From contig NZ_FQTX01000001.1 of the NCBI RefSeq assembly GCF_900129045.1, positions 62,001 to 126,000 on the forward strand: a stretch of 64,000 nucleotides of DNA. The letters run 5' to 3'. The position numbers and the translations under genes were made by a program. Positions within the stretch are counted from its first letter, which is position 1, and the number at the start of each line of letters is the position of its first letter. Origin of the DNA: Bifidobacterium merycicum DSM 6492. Its GTDB lineage: Bacteria > Actinomycetota > Actinomycetes > Actinomycetales > Bifidobacteriaceae. The notes beneath the pieces were generated by a model, which saw nothing but the letters and a program-made list of their open reading frames with translations, made no database searches and had not been told where the DNA came from. This document shows, one piece after another, positions 62,192 through 64,000 of this stretch.

Positions 62192-63397
62192 GTGGGCAAA
62201 GGCTCTCATGATATTCGCCTGTTTTCCCGGAAGATGGGGAACGGCGTCAATCTCGTCGATATTCTCGTCTCCTGCGTGGGCATCGTCTACGCCGTGTATT
62301 CCGCTTGGATGCTGCATGAGGATTCCGTTGCCATGTCCACGCTTGTGCCGTGGATGGTGATGGCGATGCGCGTGGCCCTGTATGTGGTTCTGCCATGTGC
62401 TCCTATTGCCGCCGCCTATGCGATAAGCGTGTTCAATGTGGTTGCTTTTGCCGCCCCGATTCCAGGCAATGGGTTGGAATATATCGGAATGTACTATGCG
62501 TTGGCGTTGCTGGCTTGGCGGGGAAGCCGGAGGAAAGCCTGTGCATGCCTGGCTGTGGTTCTTGCGGGAACCGTTGCCGTGCTTCTGGTGAGGAGTGACG
62601 GTTACCTCCCTGCCCCGGTTTCGTTGCTTGGCATTCTGGCCCCGTATTGCATTGCGCTGCTTTGCGGATCAGTGGTGCGTGAATGGCAGAGCCTGCTGGT
62701 GCGCCAACGGTTGGCTGATCGCGAGATCGCCTATCGGAGGGAACAACTGCGTATGATGCACACCTTGCATGATTCCGTGGCGAATACGTTGAGTTATGCG
62801 GTGCTGCTGTGCCGTAGCGGGCAGGGCGGGCATGATGAGCGGGTCGAACGACTTGTGGAGCAGGCGCTGAAAGCATTGCGTTCGGATGTGATTGTTCCGG
62901 TTGCCAGTCGGATCGACGATGATGGGCGAACCATGGGCGCGTCGTCACAGACGAGTCTGTCGGATACGGGCCATGGCGATGATCGCTCCTGCATGGACGA
63001 TGTAAGAGCGGCATTGCATGAGGTGGATGAACGGCTGGACGCGCTCGGTTTCACCGGCGAGGCCATATTGATCAACCGCGGTGGTGTTCCCGATCGGCAA
63101 TGGGCCCAATTGGTATGCGCCATCGTCGGCGAGTTGGGATCGAATATCGCGAAGCATGCCGTTCCCGGTGATTACGCCATGACCGTGGTGACCGACGCGA
63201 ATCGAACGACGATCATGTCGTCCAATGGCTGTGGCGATGGACGTCAAGCGAGGAGGGAATACGCGGAAGCGCTTTCCTCGGGTTTCGGACTGCATGATCT
63301 GTCGGCTATCGTTCGCAATGCCGGAGGCACTGTTGAACGGTGCGTGGAAGGTGGCGAATGGTCCATCGCGATGGAACTGCCGTGGGCCAAAGTCTGA
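62192..63397 (+). CDS. Two-component sensor histidine kinase (HisKA_3-like)
   Basis: 401 residues from GTG 62192, one base after the regulator gene ends, with AAAAAAGG as ribosome binding site. About five or six membrane segments occupy residues 20-165. The dimerisation domain has the phospho-acceptor His193 in MHTLHDSVANTLSYA. The ATPase domain shows the N box VGELGSNIAKHA and a glycine region SSGFGLHDLSAIVRNAGGTV (20 residues). The long linker 240-280 is low in conservation. It forms a pair with the NarL-type regulator. The signal is unknown. Confidence 0.85.
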   Translation: MGKGSHDIRLFSRKMGNGVNLVDILVSCVGIVYAVYSAWMLHEDSVAMSTLVPWMVMAMRVALYVVLPCAPIAAAYAISVFNVVAFAAPIPGNGLEYIGMYYALALLAWRGSRRKACACLAVVLAGTVAVLLVRSDGYLPAPVSLLGILAPYCIALLCGSVVREWQSLLVRQRLADREIAYRREQLRMMHTLHDSVANTLSYAVLLCRSGQGGHDERVERLVEQALKALRSDVIVPVASRIDDDGRTMGASSQTSLSDTGHGDDRSCMDDVRAALHEVDERLDALGFTGEAILINRGGVPDRQWAQLVCAIVGELGSNIAKHAVPGDYAMTVVTDANRTTIMSSNGCGDGRQARREYAEALSSGFGLHDLSAIVRNAGGTVERCVEGGEWSIAMELPWAKV

Positions 63398-63416
63398 CCA
63401 TTCGTATGATTCTTGT

Positions 63417-63442
63417 AGGCGCGGCATAGTCGCGCCTTTTTT
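63417..63442 (+). terminator. Rho-independent terminator after the histidine kinase
   Basis: AGGCGCG (63417-63423) pairs with CGCGCCT (63431-63437), followed by a T run that extends to 63442 and touches the next -10 box. Confidence 0.85.
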
Positions 63443-63447
63443 ATCTT
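63442..63447 (+). promoter_or_regulatory. -10 box of a leaderless promoter
   Basis: TATCTT is followed by 6 bases and ATG 63454. The box begins in the T run of the preceding terminator. Confidence 0.5.
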
Positions 63448-63453
63448 TGCGGT

Positions 63454-64000
63454 ATGAGTGTTTCGTTATTGCGCCAACAGTTGTCCAGAACGCTCCGAAG
63501 CTGGAGGTTCCCTGCCATCGCCGGCATCGGAATAGTGCTGGTGGCTTTGAATTATTGGACGACTTTTCATGCCACATTCGTATTGCCGAAATCCGATCCC
63601 ACGTTCTTTCGATACATGATGCTGTTCAGTGATGTGGGCGCCGGCGGATCCATATACTGTATGCTGCTGCCGTGCATCGCTGCTTTGGTCGGTGGCGGAC
63701 TGTATTCGGATGAGAAGAACAGTGGCCGTTTACGTATGATGCTTGCCCGTACCGGGCGACGTGATGTGCTGCGCTCATCATTCTGCGCCGGATTCGTGCT
63801 GGGCGGATGCGGAGGGGTTCTTCCCCTGCTGCTCAATCTGGTGGTTGCGGTCGTTCGTCAGCCGCATATGTCATTCATCGATGGCGTCGACCATATTGCG
63901 ACGAATCCGTATTTTGCGTACTATCCGGTCATCCGGTCGGACTCGTGGCTGTACCCCTTGTATAAGGCCAGTCAGCCGTTGATGCTGGTGGTTGTTTTTG
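63454..64000 (+). CDS. Membrane protein, probable ABC-2-type permease (3' end outside window)
   Basis: 182 codons are present and the frame is open at the window end. It begins MSVSLLRQQLSRTLRSWRFP and then a membrane segment (IAGIGIVLVALNYW). A second span (YCMLLPCIAALVGGGLY) is followed by SDEKNSGRLRMMLARTGRRD, similar to the loop of ABC-2 permeases before a long third span. Function is inferred from this layout only. Its position after a two-component system is typical of regulated peptide or drug ABC exporters. Confidence 0.6.
   Translation, partial: MSVSLLRQQLSRTLRSWRFPAIAGIGIVLVALNYWTTFHATFVLPKSDPTFFRYMMLFSDVGAGGSIYCMLLPCIAALVGGGLYSDEKNSGRLRMMLARTGRRDVLRSSFCAGFVLGGCGGVLPLLLNLVVAVVRQPHMSFIDGVDHIATNPYFAYYPVIRSDSWLYPLYKASQPLMLVVVF

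Overview
The window is chromosomal DNA from a Bifidobacterium (Actinobacteria). The genus call is inferred from gene content and style: high-GC coding DNA, GTG starts, many genes whose start codon sits 6-8 bases after a TANNNT box (leaderless transcripts), a GH32 beta-fructofuranosidase/LacY-type permease/LacI locus, FtsEX next to a CHAP hydrolase, DUF349, DUF3052 and DUF2342 proteins, and a linked recQ-luxS pair. I cannot assign a species.

Layout. 1-3.8 kb: end of a UvrD/PcrA helicase, a DUF2342 zincin-like protein, a membrane-anchored Lon-like protease lacking the PDZ domain of its YlbL relatives, DUF3052 and tRNA-Val(UAC). 3.8-11.5 kb: a DivIVA-type protein overlapping dxr, then ispG, a membrane alpha/beta hydrolase, recO and uppS; dxr, ispG and uppS link isoprenoid precursor supply to the lipid carrier of wall synthesis. 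11.6-16.7 kb: an accessory stretch with a winged-helix/nuclease-like orphan gene between copies of a palindromic repeat, a nucleoside hydrolase, and an NMT1-like ABC transporter without an ATPase gene. 16.7-21.2 kb: a sucrose/fructo-oligosaccharide locus with visible LacI operators. 21.4-37 kb: ilvD, prfB, ftsE-ftsX-CHAP hydrolase, smpB, glmS, an RluA-family synthase, DUF349, hisS and aspS.

37.2-46 kb holds two ABC importers: a glutamate-type gluABCD operon and a peptide-type five-gene operon. 46-50.6 kb holds a polytopic membrane protein and a cystathionine beta-synthase/gamma-lyase pair (reverse transsulfuration). This pair is preceded by a 318-base leader that opens with a leaderless ten-codon ORF, MFNRSCCCCR, carrying four consecutive Cys codons: a probable cysteine-sensing attenuator. 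50.9-56.5 kb: a MacB/FtsX-type ABC protein, recQ and luxS. 56.6-64 kb: a GNAT acetyltransferase, a 1.1-kb non-coding array of palindromes with a 52-bp period, an amino-acid permease, alanine racemase, a two-component system and a truncated ABC permease.

The strongest candidates for new biology are the Cys-codon leader and the 52-bp palindrome array at 57.2-58.3 kb. Next come a dispersed intergenic palindrome family (three loci in 5 kb), degenerate 9-bp-period tandem repeats at several gene borders, and an 11-bp-period array between the amino-acid permease and alr. All functional assignments come from reading motifs and protein resemblance by eye; no database search was run.
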